From: Thermothelomyces thermophilus ATCC 42464
Taxonomy: Eukaryota > Ascomycota > Sordariomycetes > Sordariales > Chaetomiaceae
Direction of reading: 5' to 3'
Length of the DNA: 64,000 nucleotides
NCBI RefSeq assembly: GCF_000226095.1
Contig: NC_016473.1
Span: 1,736,001 to 1,800,000 of the forward strand
Shown piece after piece: positions 63,675 to 64,000 of the stretch. The translations under genes were made by a program, and so were the position numbers. The notes beneath the pieces are model-generated. The model searched no databases, was not told the DNA's origin, and saw only the letters and a list, made by a program, of their open reading frames with translations. Numbering within the stretch: the stretch's first letter is position 1; each line of letters starts with the position of its first letter.

Positions 63675-64000
63675 GGGAACATGCCCTTTCCCCGGGACAA
63701 GTTGTTGATCAAGACCCACAAACCAACCAAAGATTCGACAGGACCTGTTTTTCCTCCTCTTCGAGCCAGGCTGCGAGGGAGACGCCCCTGACGGAAGCGT
63801 GCAGATGGCTTGGCCCCCGGGGCAAGTTCGCGAGGACGATTTGACAAAGTGCTGGCCGGTCCAGGAGCAGCAAAACTGGCTGGATCTTGGTCTACAAGGC
63901 GAGGTGAAGAGGTGGCAAGAAACGGACCGCGAGCCGCGACCAGGTAGTAAGGGCACAATGTATGTACTTGTATGTATAAGCCAATGTCATTGGGGACTAC
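63675..64000. promoter_or_regulatory. vib-1 upstream region
   Basis: 5' leader or upstream exon of vib-1; the minus-strand frame remains open to the Met at 63956. A GTATGTACTTGTATGTAT stretch of the dispersed motif family lies at 63959-63976. Confidence 0.4.

Overview
The window is nuclear DNA of a filamentous ascomycete. The evidence is GC-rich coding sequence, short GT...AG introns of about 50-150 bp, a Zn2Cys6 regulator, and fungus-specific genes (ccg-1/grg-1, vib-1, ham-2, LYS9, RIT1, TUL1/dscA). The gene set and protein sequences fit the Sordariomycetes, most likely Sordariales near Neurospora/Chaetomiaceae. This placement comes from recall of protein families, not from a search. I joined exons by hand. 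Every joined model given here has a total coding length divisible by three and ends in one stop codon.

Layout. 0.8-6.5 kb, minus strand: glyoxalase II (a likely mitochondrial/cytosolic dual product), LAS1 (rRNA ITS2 endonuclease) and LYS9 (saccharopine reductase). 7.9-9.2 kb, minus: an unrecognised fungal protein with an acidic Glu-Gly tail. 9.2-15.6 kb: a gene-poor block full of short palindromic motifs. 15.6-20.7 kb: a ketohexokinase-like PfkB kinase (minus) divergent from an NAD kinase (plus). 23.7-27.5 kb, plus: a SIS1-type J-protein and mitochondrial EF-Tu. 28.4-31.1 kb: RPS29 (minus), an ERp38-type disulfide isomerase (plus) and an HSBP1-like peptide (minus). 31.7-36.6 kb, plus: a TUL1/DscA membrane RING E3 ligase and a HAD phosphatase. 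36.8-38.5 kb, minus: RIT1. 42.0-44.1 kb, plus: a Zn2Cys6 regulator. 46.7 kb, plus: ccg-1/grg-1. 50.2-52.6 kb, plus: an orphan seven-helix membrane protein. 53.9-63.7 kb, minus: ham-2 (STRIPAK), a DUF2011-type protein and a vib-1/NDT80-family regulator.

Most genes are housekeeping: rRNA and tRNA maturation, mitochondrial translation, lysine synthesis, NADP supply, methylglyoxal detoxification, and ER and cytosolic proteostasis. The right end is the most biologically coherent part, because it places a hyphal-fusion gene (ham-2) next to a heterokaryon-incompatibility and protease regulator (vib-1). I saw no CRISPR array, no convincing tRNA or rRNA gene and no recognisable transposon. I did not find an undescribed multi-gene system. 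The most unusual signals are an in-frame retainable intron inside a zinc cluster, a 29-nt P-loop micro-exon, long (GAA)n and C/A tracts, and a family of dispersed intergenic palindromes.
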